In this document: piece after piece, positions 1-11,346 of the stretch
Layout of the letters: each line of letters starts with the position of its first letter
Numbering within the stretch: the stretch's first letter is position 1
Assembly: GCA_036867785.1 (NCBI GenBank)
Contig: CP145409.1
Span: 1,674,001-1,738,000, forward strand
Length of the DNA stretch: 64,000 nt
Source: Plasmodiophora brassicae
Taxonomy: Eukaryota > Endomyxa: Phytomyxea > Phytomyxea > Plasmodiophorida
Direction of reading: 5' to 3'
Position numbers and translations under genes: made by a program
The notes under the pieces: generated by a model
Seen by the model: only the letters and a program-made list of their open reading frames with translations
Told to the model about the DNA's origin: nothing
Databases searched by the model: none

Positions 1-316
1 TACAACCGTCAACCGGATCAACACCTTCTGTCGTTGCGATGGGTTGCAGGAATAAAGAGACAGCGAGGTTCACATTATCGGCAAGCAATATGACCTGCGA
101 ACCCCCTTGGCCTCAGTGACGCAACGTAGAATAGTCCAGCACCTGACGCAAACTCGCAAGGATGGACGTGGTGGATGTAGCCGCTGCACATGCATGATCC
201 GCCTGCCCGGTGTCGACATAGATGAGGTGACATATCATTCGCTCTCACGCGACGAATTCGTTCGGGTATTTCGTCCGTTGCCATCTGCATCTTTTAACAG
301 TACACGTGACAGCTAA
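1..316 (+). CDS. possible 3' end of a gene entering from the left (partial)
   Basis: A reading frame from about base 80 to the TAA at 314-316 has coding-like composition (a VHIIGKQYDLRTPLASVTQ stretch, then a Cys-rich CSRCTCM segment). It may be the last exon of a gene that begins before the window, with an acceptor AG just before the frame opens. I do not recognise the family. It would converge on the expansin-like gene on the other strand with only a few bases between the stops. The call rests on reading frame alone and may be chance. Confidence 0.25.
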
Positions 317-321
317 CTGGA

Positions 322-1077
322 TCACGAGGACCCGGAACTGTCATCAGAGCTGGAGACGCTGGAAGATTCATCGCCTTGGCTGCCACTACTGCTGCTGCTG
401 TCACTGCCGCTTGAGCTGACACCACCAGGGCTCGAGAATGACCCCAAATAGGATCCCGACCCGGACCCTGCTGTCGTCACCTGAACACCAGGAGATGTAC
501 TGTTCTTGTCAGCAACGGGTTGCACGGGAGCAGTGCCGTTGGCGCCAGAAGTAGAACCTGGGCCAGTCGCACCGGGCGTACATGGAATAGGCGTGTACCT
601 GAACCAAACGGGTCAAATCATCTTCGAACTGCGAACCTTATTCATTACTCGATCGTTTGAACGCCACCAGAGTTACCATCGCCCATCATTAGGTCGAAGG
701 TCTTGCAAGCTCCACCCTCTGTAACAAGCCGAGGTCAGAACAGGCGGATAGCACCGCGACGAACGGGCGTTTACCACATGTATCGACCACGATGATATTG
801 ACGGACCCACCTGCCGCCGTCACCGGGTTCGCTTCAGACGCCTGCGTCACCGTCACCTTGAAGCATGCACCACACTGGGCCGGTGGCGGCATTGCGGCCG
901 TCACGAACCCAGTCGGGGCCGAGACTCCACACGATGGCGCCCCCGTATCCGACGGATAGAACGTGATCTACGCCATCCGCTCAGCCTGGAAGCAAAGGCA
1001 CCTCGTGCGCGCCTGACCTGTCCTGTTTCGCCCAGAGCCGCGTCGGCCAGTGCCAGCAGCAGGAACGTGCGCAACAT
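322..1077 (-). CDS. secreted expansin-like / RlpA-like double-psi beta-barrel (DPBB) protein
   Basis: The minus-strand model has four exons and three introns of 50-56 nt (GT-AG), giving about 199 aa. It begins with a signal peptide (MLRTFLLLALADAALG). A DPBB domain follows, with the hallmarks ITFYPSDTGAPSCG, CGACFKVTV, VNIIVVDTC and KTFDLMMG. Family members bind or loosen cell-wall polysaccharides without hydrolysing them. The last third is a low-complexity Ser/Gly/Asp tail ending at the TGA at 322-324, typical of a secreted or wall-anchored linker. No separate C-terminal carbohydrate-binding domain of plant expansins is visible, so this is the short single-domain form. The start is the only ATG that opens a signal peptide in frame. 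The in-frame splices that rebuild the DPBB motifs support the model. The exact substrate is unknown. Confidence 0.75.
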
Positions 1078-1286
1078 GATCGCTATCGACGCTCACTCGT
1101 TCTACTCTTGTCGGTGGCAATTTGTTCAGTGAGGCGCCCACCCCCGACAGTGGAACCGCGTCAAGGGTTCCGGGTGCCTGCGTGCGTCAACAGGGGAACC
1201 GTTCGAGAAATCGTTTCCAGCGGAGTCACGGCAGTTGGGACGGACAGGCACGCAGCAGGCGGGCGGGCTGCAGCTTCGGACCCCCG

Positions 1287-3514
1287 ATGGACGTCGTCCG
1301 CGCCGGCGACAGCCTGGCCGTGTCGTTCGGCGGGTCGACGGTGCTGATCGGGACGACGCGTGCGGGCGTCGACGCCGACGTCGTGCTGCTGTCGAACCAT
1401 GTGGCCGCGAGCGGCCTGCCCGCGCTCGTCCTCGAGGAGCGCTTCTCGGGCATCGTGTACGGCACCGAGCCCGTTACCAATTTCGGCCGGTAGGCGCTTC
1501 TCGTATCGCTATATGCATCGACGTTAAGTACAAATTTCTGTCAGGATTTACGTGGAAGAAATGGAGTTGTCCAAGGGTGACGCACGGCGGTATTCCAGCC
1601 ACGACATTGAGACGGCCTTCGACACCGTCCATCACGTGGCTTTCAACCAACGGATCCCCATTAACGCCGCGCTGACTGTCTCGGCGTCCAGTTCTGGTTC
1701 ACACGCCTGTCTGCACTGATACGAGGGGCATGCGTAACCGTTCCATGTGGCAGGGTTCGCCATTGGCGCATGCAACTGGATCTTCGAGACGGCGATGGAC
1801 TCGGTCGGATTCATCGTCGAGTCGTCTGGTACCGTCCGACGGCATCCCACTCCCATGGTAACGGTGTCGTTTCAGACGGATGCATCGCTCTCGACTGAGC
1901 GTCGCCACAGGATCCGTCGCGGGTGCATCTGTGCGACCATCTTGTGATCGGACCCGGCCTGCGCCCGTCGACCTGTGCAGACCCTGCGTCTGCGCTCGTC
2001 ACAATGTGCTCCGTTATCGAGACGACAATCAAGCAGGTCGGAATGCGCCTGGAGCTGCCCATCTGGGTTGTAACGCGTAACACAGTCTGGGAACGTTATT
2101 ATCCCAGTCGCGCCCGGCGCTGTGATATTCGATATCCTCGAGTACGTGCACGCGTTCCTGGCTGCTAGGTCGTTGGGCCACGTCACGATGCATTACATAT
2201 CACCTGTTGCATCTGCATCGATTGCCTTTTCCGTACGTCTGTCGTGCTGCTGACGTGTGGCATCCGCAACATGAACCGGCCGTTCGCCCGCAGAGCATTG
2301 CCGGAGAGTGGCTCTGCGAGCCCAAGCAGGCATGCATTTTCGATGGAAAGGCTCCACTCGGTATTGAAGAGCTCACCTCAAAGCGTCGTTTGCAGGTTTG
2401 GAAATTGCTAGTGTCTGTGCGCTTGTGTCTCACAGTATCATAGGTGTATTCAAGCGTCGAGGACGATGAATTCGCGTCGAGCTTCAAAGAGCCTGCTCTG
2501 ATGTTTACGGGTGTGACTTCCCTACATACCGGGGACACACGATTTCTTTTGGAACAGTTTGGCGGGGACCCGCGTAACTGCTTAATCAATCTTCAACCCG
2601 ACGGGATCTCGCCCCAGCTTCCCACATCCGTCGGCTCAATGAAAGTTGTGAGCTTTCTCGGTCGGTGCCGGTTTACCTGCTAACGCGCGATCCAGGTGTT
2701 TCAGTGCCCCATAGATGTCCGCCTGAATGTCGAAGAGGTGGGGCAGCTGCTGCGGCAGTGCAACCGATGCAAGAAGGTATATTGTCCATACGAAATAGCC
2801 GAAGCTATCCAGACGTCTTCGCTTCCAAGCGTACCCTATCGTGAGCTCGCGGTACGTCGTTTCCAGTATTGTGTAGCCACTGCTTTTCCTAACGTATGTG
2901 CATGTCAGCCCTTTCGCATCGACGTTCGCATGCAATACCAGCTAGCGTATCTCGACGAATCGCTTGCGCGAAGCATCACTATCGCGTCACAGGTTCGCTA
3001 GTTATCCTCGCCCTTCCTGTATCGCCTTAACAGAGTGCCTCTGGCAGTCTCGTATCTGTGCCGTTCCTTTTCGCGGGCAATTACGCTGGGAAGGTTGCAA
3101 CATTGTCATCCGTGGCGTTGACGCATGCGACTCCCTGTCGCAGAAACGTCAAGACGTATATGGCAAGTGATGTTGCGTCATCGCGTGCTCAGTTTGTCCT
3201 GACGGTTGTGTAGTATCTCCAACATTAACTCAGCTGGTGTCGCATCTGCACCAGTCTGGATATAGTGATGCAACCGTAATCGGCAGCCAGCCTCAGGACG
3301 TTAACGTTGAGGATGCATTGACTGTGGACATCAGCATACCATCTCTCCATGCACAGGTGGGTCTGAATGCGGGGCGTTTGCTGCTCCTTCAGCTGAATTG
3401 CCGATTCAGATTCGAACGTCCGTCGCGAAAACGGTCATCCACTGCCAGGACGACATGTCACGTCTTGCGTTGGCGGAAACTCTTCACGACTTGCTTATAC
3501 CCACAGATCTATGA
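1287..3514 (+). CDS. INTS9: Integrator complex subunit 9 (metallo-beta-lactamase/beta-CASP fold)
   Basis: About twelve exons encode roughly 545 aa colinear with INTS9, the inactive partner of the INTS11 endonuclease in the Integrator complex, which cleaves nascent snRNA and other Pol II transcripts. Traced exons: 1287-1489, 1545-1696, 1754-1857, 1911-2036, 2086-2232, 2294-2395, 2444-2644, 2696-2851, 2909-2992, then 3034 onward, about 3234-3356, and 3410-3514. Landmarks in order are DADVVLLSNH, FSGIVYGTEPVTNFGR, SSSGFAIGACNW, VASASIAFS, ALMFTGVTSLHTGD, CPIDVRLN and a C-terminal CQDDMSRLALAETLHDLL segment. The catalytic histidine motif of active nucleases (HxHxDH) is absent, as is normal for INTS9. 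The N-terminus is shorter than the animal protein. The boundary between the tenth and eleventh exons (3180-3260) is uncertain. Confidence 0.85.
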
Positions 3515-3787
3515 AATAGTTGTTTATAGTTCGGTTCATCTAAGCAGATGCACTCATGCCTCTGTTAGACGTGCACGAACGCACGAAACCGTCCGCCACG
3601 ATTCCAGCATACCAGAATGGGATGCGGAAAGTGCAAACTGTAAGCCTCCACAGACCGGAATTCGGTGCCTGGGTAGCTTATTAGAGCGAATTCAGCGCAT
3701 GAGGTCGATTCGCGGTACCCATTTGACTGACAAATAGATTGGCGTCGTCCAAGGGTATTGCCGCCCGAATAGTAGGCCTTCACGGCC

Positions 3788-4737
3788 ATGGAGGACCCGA
3801 CGGTCCCTGAAACTCACGCCAACGACAATCATATCGGCGATGTACCTTCCGCCATGCCGCCGGTCACCGGTGACCAGAGTCCAAGAAACGTTCCGGTTGC
3901 TGGGGATACTGTTTCTGGGCCCACTTGGGAACGACATGCGGGCAGCCCTGCGTTTCCGAATACTGTTGTCGACGTGGCACCAGCTGCTGGAGTGCCAGAG
4001 ACGGCGTGCCCCGGTGCGACAGCAGGTGATGCTGTGAGTGTACCCACGGCAGTCCCCGATCAGGAGTCTTTGGGGCGACCGGATGAAGTACCGCTGCCTG
4101 ACGCTGGTCATTCGACGACGCCTCTGCTGCTCGCAGTGTCGTATCTTGAACCACGTCCAGAAAGTCAACCCGCGCCACAAGCTGCCGCTATTGCCGATGA
4201 CAACCACTTGCCGGTTACTGGCACACTGGAGCATCGATCGGTTCCGGGAGCAGACCTCTCTGGCAGCATGACGCCCCAAGAACCCGCTATCCAAAGCGCG
4301 CAGTCCAATGCTGGAACAGCCGACGATGACGTCTCCGCGACCATTGTCAACGATGAGGAACAGATTTCAAATCCGGCTCGCACAACCGCTAACCAGCCTT
4401 CGGCGCCTGATGCACAGACCGTTCCATCGATGCCGGACACTCCTGATCCGGAAGTCAAACCGGCAACAGTGGTCCACGATTCCGTGGCCAAACCTGCAGA
4501 GGAGCCCAGTCAACCAATGCTGTCAACTCCAGGCAACGACGTCCCAGTGTGCGGCGTTGTGGACCAACGAAACGATGACGCGCAAGGTCCAGGCGAGCCG
4601 AGCCCTAACCGCCCTAGTCTGAGTCTGCCTGTCATCAACGAGCCCACCGCATCGGCCATCCCGACGCCAAGGTCGCCTTCTCCGTCGACGCTGACTGAAC
4701 ATCCGGCGCGCGACGTCATCGTGCAAGAACCGACACT

Positions 4738-4785
<48 letters not shown>

Positions 4786-7132
4786 AGAAGGACTTCGCAG
4801 CAACCCGCAGACGGAAACGGTAGCAATACCCGATGCAGGCAGTACCTCATCTGACGTATGTAACGTCCCGGTCGCCAACAATTTGGTTGCGTCTGCTGCT
4901 GCTGCTGCTGCTGCTGGAAGCCACGAATTGCGACCGTTGAAGCTTCCGAATCAGCCTCTGGCACAGGCTAGCCCCGATCTGCTGCTCGGCAAGCCGTTAT
5001 CATCATGGGACGCTGCCAGCCTTGCAGCTGCCGTTTCGGTTCAATTCTCGATGACCCCGGAGGCCCTGCTTGCGCCCGACCCCGACCCACTTCCAGCGGA
5101 ACCCGCCGAGCCGATCCGGTGGCCCCTCGGGAAGGTCGAGACACACACATGGAGTAACGGCGACGAATTCACAGGGCAGCTGGACCGCAACACTGGGACG
5201 CGGATCGGCCGCCTGGATTACATCGATGGGAGGGTCTTCAAAGGCACGGTTAGCGCCGACGACTACAGGCTCAGGGACGGCACCCTACGCTGGACAAATG
5301 GGAACACGTTCGAAGGCGTGTGGATGGAGAACGGCAAACACGACGGCGTGTACACGTGGAGGAACGGGACAATCTTTAAGGGCGTCCTGTCCGACGGCTT
5401 CACGATGGAGCACGGCCTGTACCGGTGGACGAATGGGAACACGTTTGACGGCAAATGGGAACCCGACGGGACCCATTCGGGCGTGCTGACCAATCGGAAC
5501 GGCAGCGTCTTCCATGGCACAATGACGAAGGATTTCGCGTTGCGACATGGGACGTACCGCTGGGCGAACGGCGAGCGCTTCCAGGGCACTTGGAACGACG
5601 ACGGGACTCATGACGGGCAATTCACCTGGGTGAATGGCAACACGTTCTCCGGGCTGTTGTCCAGGAAGTTCTCCCCAAAGAACGGGGTGATGTCGTGGCC
5701 GAACGGGAATGCGTTCCAGGGCGTGTGGCTCGAGGATGGCGCGCACGACGGCACCTTCACGTTCGCCGACGGTCGCGTCTTCACTGGGATCCTGACGAAG
5801 AATTACGGTCTGAAACGGGGCGCATTCCGCTGGGCGACCAAATCGTTCACGGGCGTCTGGAACGAGGACGGCACCCGAGATGGGAAGTTCACATTCGCGA
5901 ACGGCAACGTCTTCGAAGGCCTCATGACGAACACGTACCAGATGAAGAAGGGCGTGCTGACATGGAAGAACGGCGCCGCGTTCGACGGCACGTTCCTGGA
6001 CGACGGCACGCACGAGGGCGTGATGACGTTCGCCGACCGGCGCGTGTTCCGCGGCCTGCTCTCCGACAGGTTCTCGGTGATCGCTGGCACCATGTCGTGG
6101 CCCGATCGGGGCAACGAATCCTTCGAAGGGCGCTGGCTGCCCGACGGGTATCGCGAAGGCGTGCTCCGGTACGCGGACGGGTCCGTCTTTCGAGGCAGGC
6201 TGAATGCAGAGTTTCGCTGCAAATCTGGCGTCCTGACTTGGCCAAACGGGAATGCGTTCGATGGCGTCTGGAACGACGACGGCACGCACCGGGGGACGTT
6301 CTCTAGCTTCAACGGGAACCGGTTCGAGGGGACGATGAGGCGCGGGTTTCTGATGGACGAAGGTCAGATCAAGTGGGCGGCGTCGGGCAACACGTTCAAC
6401 GGCCAGTGGTTGGCGGATGGAACGCAGCGCGGCACGTTTCTGTGGGCCAACGGGGACGAATTCTCGGGCGACATGTCTGTCCGGTTTCAGCCGACTAAAG
6501 GGACCCTGAAATGGAAGAACGGCGACGCGTTCGACGGCATCTGGAGGGACGATGGCACACGCCTGGGTACGTTCACGTGGGGAGTCACCCACGAGACATA
6601 TCGAGGCGTGATCGACCCGCAATGGACCGTGCTTCCCCGTGAAACTCGACGGCGAGCCTGCTATGTCATCATGGTCCCCATTGTTGTCCTGCTTGAAGTT
6701 CCTCTACTCGCCCTGCTGGTTAGTGCAACGCTCGGCGTCGTCCCGTTCGTGGTCATCGCCGTCATCATAGCGCTCCTCGGCTATGCAGGCGCGTACCTGT
6801 CGCAATCAGTCTCCATCGACGATCGGAGATACCAGTCGGCGTTGGCGGCCGCAACAGCGCGTTCCACTGCCGATGCACTTCCCGCCAATGGCATGATGCC
6901 CATGAACACTTCCGTCATCGTACCGATATCCGACCCCGGACCGATGCCGAAGGTCGGCTGGAAGCCGCCGGCTGCCGCCCAGGATCCGACCGCATGCCAG
7001 GACCCGGCCCCGGAGCATCGCGTTGAGCCCCCTCCCGACACGCTCGTCAACGCACGCGCCATCCGACACGTCCTCCACGAAGTGACGACCCGAGCGCGAC
7101 CCGATGTACATAGCGGCGGCCATCCCGCCTAG
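3788..7132 (+). CDS. MORN-repeat protein with C-terminal transmembrane hairpin
   Basis: A single uninterrupted exon encodes 1114 aa. Residues 1-440 are low complexity (Pro, Thr, Val, Asp) and include two polyalanine runs, about 15 residues near 4744-4788 and about 8 near 4890-4913, both encoded by almost pure GCT repeats. From about residue 450 to 940 there are some 21 MORN-type repeats of the pattern WxNGNxFxGxW alternating with YxDGRVFxG units. MORN repeats form elongated beta structures that organise membranes and cytoskeleton in protists. Two adjacent hydrophobic segments at about residues 958-1007 (VIMVPIVVLLEVPLLALLV and VVPFVVIAVIIALLGYAGA) would form a membrane hairpin, leaving a Pro-rich tail. 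The ATG at 3788 is the first in frame. No named orthologue is recognised. Confidence 0.85.
4744..4788 (+). repeat. GCT trinucleotide repeat coding polyalanine
   Basis: About fifteen consecutive GCT units code alanine within the MORN gene. A second, shorter GCT tract lies at about 4890-4913. The near-uniform codon use points to replication slippage and to length variation between isolates. Confidence 0.85.
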
Positions 7133-7387
7133 ACACTGACCTGCACCTCAATATATTTAGCCACGTAACATACAACACCCGGTCCCCGCCTCCCCGGCGT
7201 CATGCCGCCCCAGAATCATGTCGAGTGTCACGCCCGCGCGCTGCTTGTGACAAGGGTGCCCCTCTCGATGGTTGGGATAGAGCCTCGGGTATTCCTGGGC
7301 TGACCAGCATCAGGTGTACGGAGCGGGCCATGGGGAAACAAGGCAAAAACGCATCGACCGGTCTTGCGTCCTGAGGCATGGCTAAAA

Positions 7388-10300
7388 ATGCAGCAGCTGC
7401 CAGTGACGGAACGTGGCGATTCCGGCGCAGACGCGATGACGTCGACGGCGACAGGCGATGTGATGTGCTGCGGCGGCGCGCGCCGGGCCGTGCGGAGGGA
7501 AGTTCGAAAGGCAGGGCCGAATCAGGGGCGGTTCTTCTACGGTTGCCCGCTGTTCCCCAGGCCCAGCCAATGCCGGTACGCGTGTCAGGGCAGCTGCGTC
7601 AACGGCCTTCTCCATGACACCTGCTGTGTACAGGTTCTTCAAATGGGAATCAGACGTCGTTCAGTCGAAGGTTGCCGCGACGGAACCGCCGATCTGCAAT
7701 AACCGTTGGCCGCACGTCGCGTCGCGTTTGTAGCGTCCGGCTGAACTGTGTGCAGCGTTTTCGTCGATGCCACTGGGGGCCATCGAGAAACAAATCGCCA
7801 CTTTGAAGGACATGCTTGCTGACACTGCTCTGGTGTCGCGGACACCTGACAATGGGAAGCGGATGAAGGAAAAGCTGCGCCTATTAGAAGAGGCCGCCAC
7901 TTCTGCTACACCTACAGCTGTAAGGGGACTGGTGTAATACCATATCGCGTCTAACACAATTTGCATAGGTCGAACCGGTTTCGGGGGCTCACAATAAGAA
8001 ACTGATATCGTCACGACCGTCCAATCCAAATGCCGACATTGACACTTTGGAGCGTTCTCTTGCCGGGCTTTCGCTCGGCAGGTCATCGTCAGACCGGCCT
8101 CTGAATGATGATCGAGCTAGTGTGGTTTGGATCGTACGGCCATAGTCTCCTGCTGCAGCCAGTAACGTTCTGTCAGGTGACCATATCCCATGTACAAAGC
8201 CTGTTGAACTCTCTATCTAAGAAAGAAAACGTTCAAGAGGCAAATCGTTCAACATTGCTGACGTCGGTACTCGCGGTTAAAGTGATTACGTCAGGTCCAG
8301 CCAAGTGATGCACTTCTATCGAAGCTGTATCGACACCAACGTCAGGCGCTAAGTTGGATGTGCTCTCGGGAAGAAATTTCATCGTTGCGGCAAGATGAAC
8401 CTGCTGGTGGAATCCTTGCCGACGGCAAGTTGTATTAGGATGCTTGTGACGTGCGATAACATACGTCAGCAGATATGGGTCTTGGCAAGACCTTGCAGAT
8501 GATCTCGTTGATTCTGACATCCAAGCCTGTCAGCGTAAAGGACAATGACGAGCCGTCCACCTTGATTAGTTCCAACGCTACGCTGATTGTTTGCCCTTTG
8601 GCGGTACTCAGTCAGGTAGGTTGCCTCTTCACCACGTGACTTCGCGTATTTAATGCACGACCATAGTGGGCTGATGAGATCGATCGCCACGTCGCTAAGA
8701 ATCGTCTCCGGGTTCTGACTTGCCATGGCCCTAAACGCGATAACGACCCGAACGTTATTGCCTCGTTTGATGTCGTCCTTACTACCTACCAGGTTCGCCA
8801 AAGACCTACATGCGTTGAAGGCCTTTTCGCTCATACGTTTTACAGGTTGCTGTGTCCTCCTATAAAATGATAGGAAATGGGCCTCTTCATTCGATCAGGT
8901 GGCGTCGAGTGGTTCTCGATGTAAGACGTTCAGTATGTATATTGCGTCAGTGCGAGGTTCCCTTACAGTTGATCTAGGAGGCACATTTCATTAAGAATGC
9001 GTCGACAATGTCAGCCAAAGCCGTTTTTGAGCTCGAAGCCATGTGCAGATGGTTTATGTCTGGTAGTGATGCCTTTACTTTGTATGTTTTCTCGCGGGAC
9101 TTGACCGTAACAACAGCGACACCTTTGCAGAACCAGCTGCAGGATCTGTACTCTCCGATGAAGTTCTTACGTTTCATGCCATACGCGGATTTTAACCAGT
9201 GGAATACGTTGTTCGGTAAAACGAGAGTTACTCTGGACGCTGAACTGTACTGAATTATCTGAAGGGCGCGGCAAGTTTCCGAATCGTCAAAACGTCGAGA
9301 GGCTGAGGACCGTCTTGCAATCGGTTATGCTTCGCCGGAGCAAGGCTGACCGCGACGAATCTGGCAAGCTGCTCATCGACCTTCCTCATCGGTAGGCACA
9401 TCCGTGTTCTTTGCCAGTGTGGCTCGTGTAAACGTGTCAATGTAGGGCGCTACTGATTCATAAGCTGAGGTTCAGTCCAAGTGAACAACAAGTTTACAAC
9501 GAGCTCCAGCGCCATTGCAAGCAACAATTCGCATCCGCTTACAAAGGCGACCAGGTAAGTCTGGCTTCTTGTGTCAACACCTAATATCTTATGCGTAGTT
9601 CACAGGACGGTGGCTATAAGCAAATGCTAACTTCGCTGCTTCGTCTGAGGCAGTCATGTTGCGGCCTGGCCACTGTTGAAACGAAAGCAGCCATTGATGT
9701 AGCTAGTGACACTGACACGAAGGAATGCGATGATTTGTCGAAGAGCTTCGCGAATCTCGGCGTTTCGCCAGCTGAAAATCATGCGTTGAAAGTGGACCTA
9801 GCTTCTGGCTGCGAGATTTGTTTTGACCCTGTCGCTGAGTCCGTGAGCTCTGCGCCATGTGGTCACGCTTTCTGCACCGAATGCATTTCGACGGTACGCG
9901 CGTCCTGTCTATTTCATGTGCATTTCTGATCCTGATTGTAGGCTCTGCAAACACGTGAACAATGTCCAACCTGTCAGAAACGATTGACCAAAGACGATCT
10001 TGTCGTTAAGCGGAGACCTTTGAATGATGGCTCCGCTGAAGGTAAGGGCCACTCGCTGTCACGAGAAGCCCTGCTTATGTGTTGCATCAGTGCATCCGGT
10101 CAAAGATCATGTAGCGTCGTCAACGAAAGTCAAGTTCCTCTTGAAAGAGTTGGCGGAGATTGAGAAACGACCTGGCTGCGAGAAGAGCGTTATTTTCAGG
10201 TGCCATCGGCGCTCTTGGTGTGTTCGTTTCTAATCTCACTAGTCAGTAGTCAGTGGACGACATTGCTCGATGCTTTGGAACCCGTGCTTTCATCCGCTGG

Positions 10301-10756
10301 GTACCAGTTCGCCCGTCTCGACGGCTCCATGACAAAGGAAGCGCGCCAATCTGCAGTGAAGCGGTTCCGCGACACCACGACAACGAACGTGTTTCTGTTG
10401 AGTTTGAAGTGCGCCGGCGTTGGGCTCAACCTCACGGCTGCCAATCACTGTTTCTCGCTTGACGTATGGTGGAACGGTGCTGTTGAGGATCAAGCGTTCG
10501 ACCGCATCTACCGCATCGGGCAAACCAAACCCGTGTTCATCCACCGACTGGTAACCTCAGGGCTGTTTCGCGCTCGGGTCCGCTTACTTGCGCCAATGTT
10601 CAGGTTATCGCGAATTCAATCGAAGAAAACGTCCTAGACCTGCAGAAGCGCAAGCAACGACTAGCAACTGACATACTTGGAAGTGGGTCCGTCGCCAATG
10701 TCTCCAAAGTGAAGCTGTTCACGATGGACGACTTGAAACGGTTGCTAAATGTCTAA
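7388..10756 (+). CDS. SNF2-family ATPase with N-terminal GRF zinc finger and internal RING finger (RAD5/RAD16/TTF2-like)
   Basis: About sixteen exons encode roughly 850 aa. The N-terminus is a zf-GRF nucleic-acid finger (CCGG, then GPNQGRFFYGC, then QCR spliced to FFKWESD). The DEXH core follows: ALSWMCSREE, AGGILADDMGLGKT (Walker A), CPLAVLSQ spliced to WADEI, RWRRVVLD spliced to EAH (Walker B), and SATPLQNQLQDLY. A C3HC4 RING (CEICFDP, CGHAFCTECI, CPTCQKR) sits between the two helicase lobes, as in RAD5, RAD16, HLTF and SHPRH. Lobe 2 carries VIFSQWTTLLDALEP, LDGSM, SLKCAGVGLNLTAA and DRIYRIGQTKPV. The stop is the TAA at 10754-10756. RAD5-type proteins combine DNA translocation with E3 ubiquitin ligase activity in lesion bypass, whereas TTF2 has the GRF finger but no RING. 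No HIRAN domain is seen. One intron (8425-8472) appears to be GC-AG. The exon boundary near 8230-8310 is unresolved. Confidence 0.85.
8425..8472 (+). other. probable GC-AG intron in the SNF2/RING gene
   Basis: The only splice that rebuilds the motif AGGILADDMGLGKT uses the donor GACG|GCAAGT and the acceptor GTCAGCAG|AT, leaving a 48-nt intron. The donor matches the usual GC-AG consensus (GCAAGT). All other introns I traced in the window use GT. Confidence 0.6.
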
Positions 10757-11346
10757 CGTTCTGAAACGTATCCGATCAGCGCCGGGCATTCTTCGTTTCG
10801 TATTCACGTTCCTTGGTAGAGGGACGCTTCATTCGCGATTCACTGGTCATATGGTTATCGCAGATTCCGCGCCTTTTAGCATAACCTGTTCACGTGGAGA
10901 GCGCGTCGATAGTTGCCGCTGGTGTTTGCTTCCAAAGAACGAGTCGCAAACGGCAACCAATGTGCGAGATAGAACTGGCCGTCGGGCAATCGCAGGCACA
11001 GTAACGCGAACCCTGCGGGACCGTTGCACTGGCAGGCACCCGTAGAATCGAATCGATACGGGGTCAGCAAAGATGGACCGGTTCCGGCAGATCCGGGAAA
11101 CTCCGCGGCGTTCAAGTGGGTATTTCTGCGTGCAGTTCGATCGACGTGTCGAGGCCTCGTCGTCGTCGTCGTTTTTGGGGCTGGACAGAGCGACACCGTC
11201 CCAATCCGTATCCCGCTCTGCACGGCGGCCACCTGTTGCCCAGCGGCTGCCCATTCGCGCGTGCACAACGTTGTCCGATCCCCGACGAGGTTATATAGAG
11301 GCTCTCGGGTTCGAGGCATCGTGGCGGCCGCGTTCGGGTGTTCGTA
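10757..11346. other. intergenic region / ABCG promoter
   Basis: 590 bp lie between the SNF2/RING gene and the ABCG gene, the longest gene-free gap in the window apart from the transposon. Several short open frames occur on both strands, but none shows a family motif or a coding-like splice pattern. A short TCG-rich run lies near 11155-11175. I see no clear TATA box or other motif. Confidence 0.5.

Noticed and set aside
7378-7617. Alternative start MAKNAAAASDG for the SNF2/RING gene
   Set aside because: It is in a different frame from the GRF finger; the in-frame ATG is at 7388.
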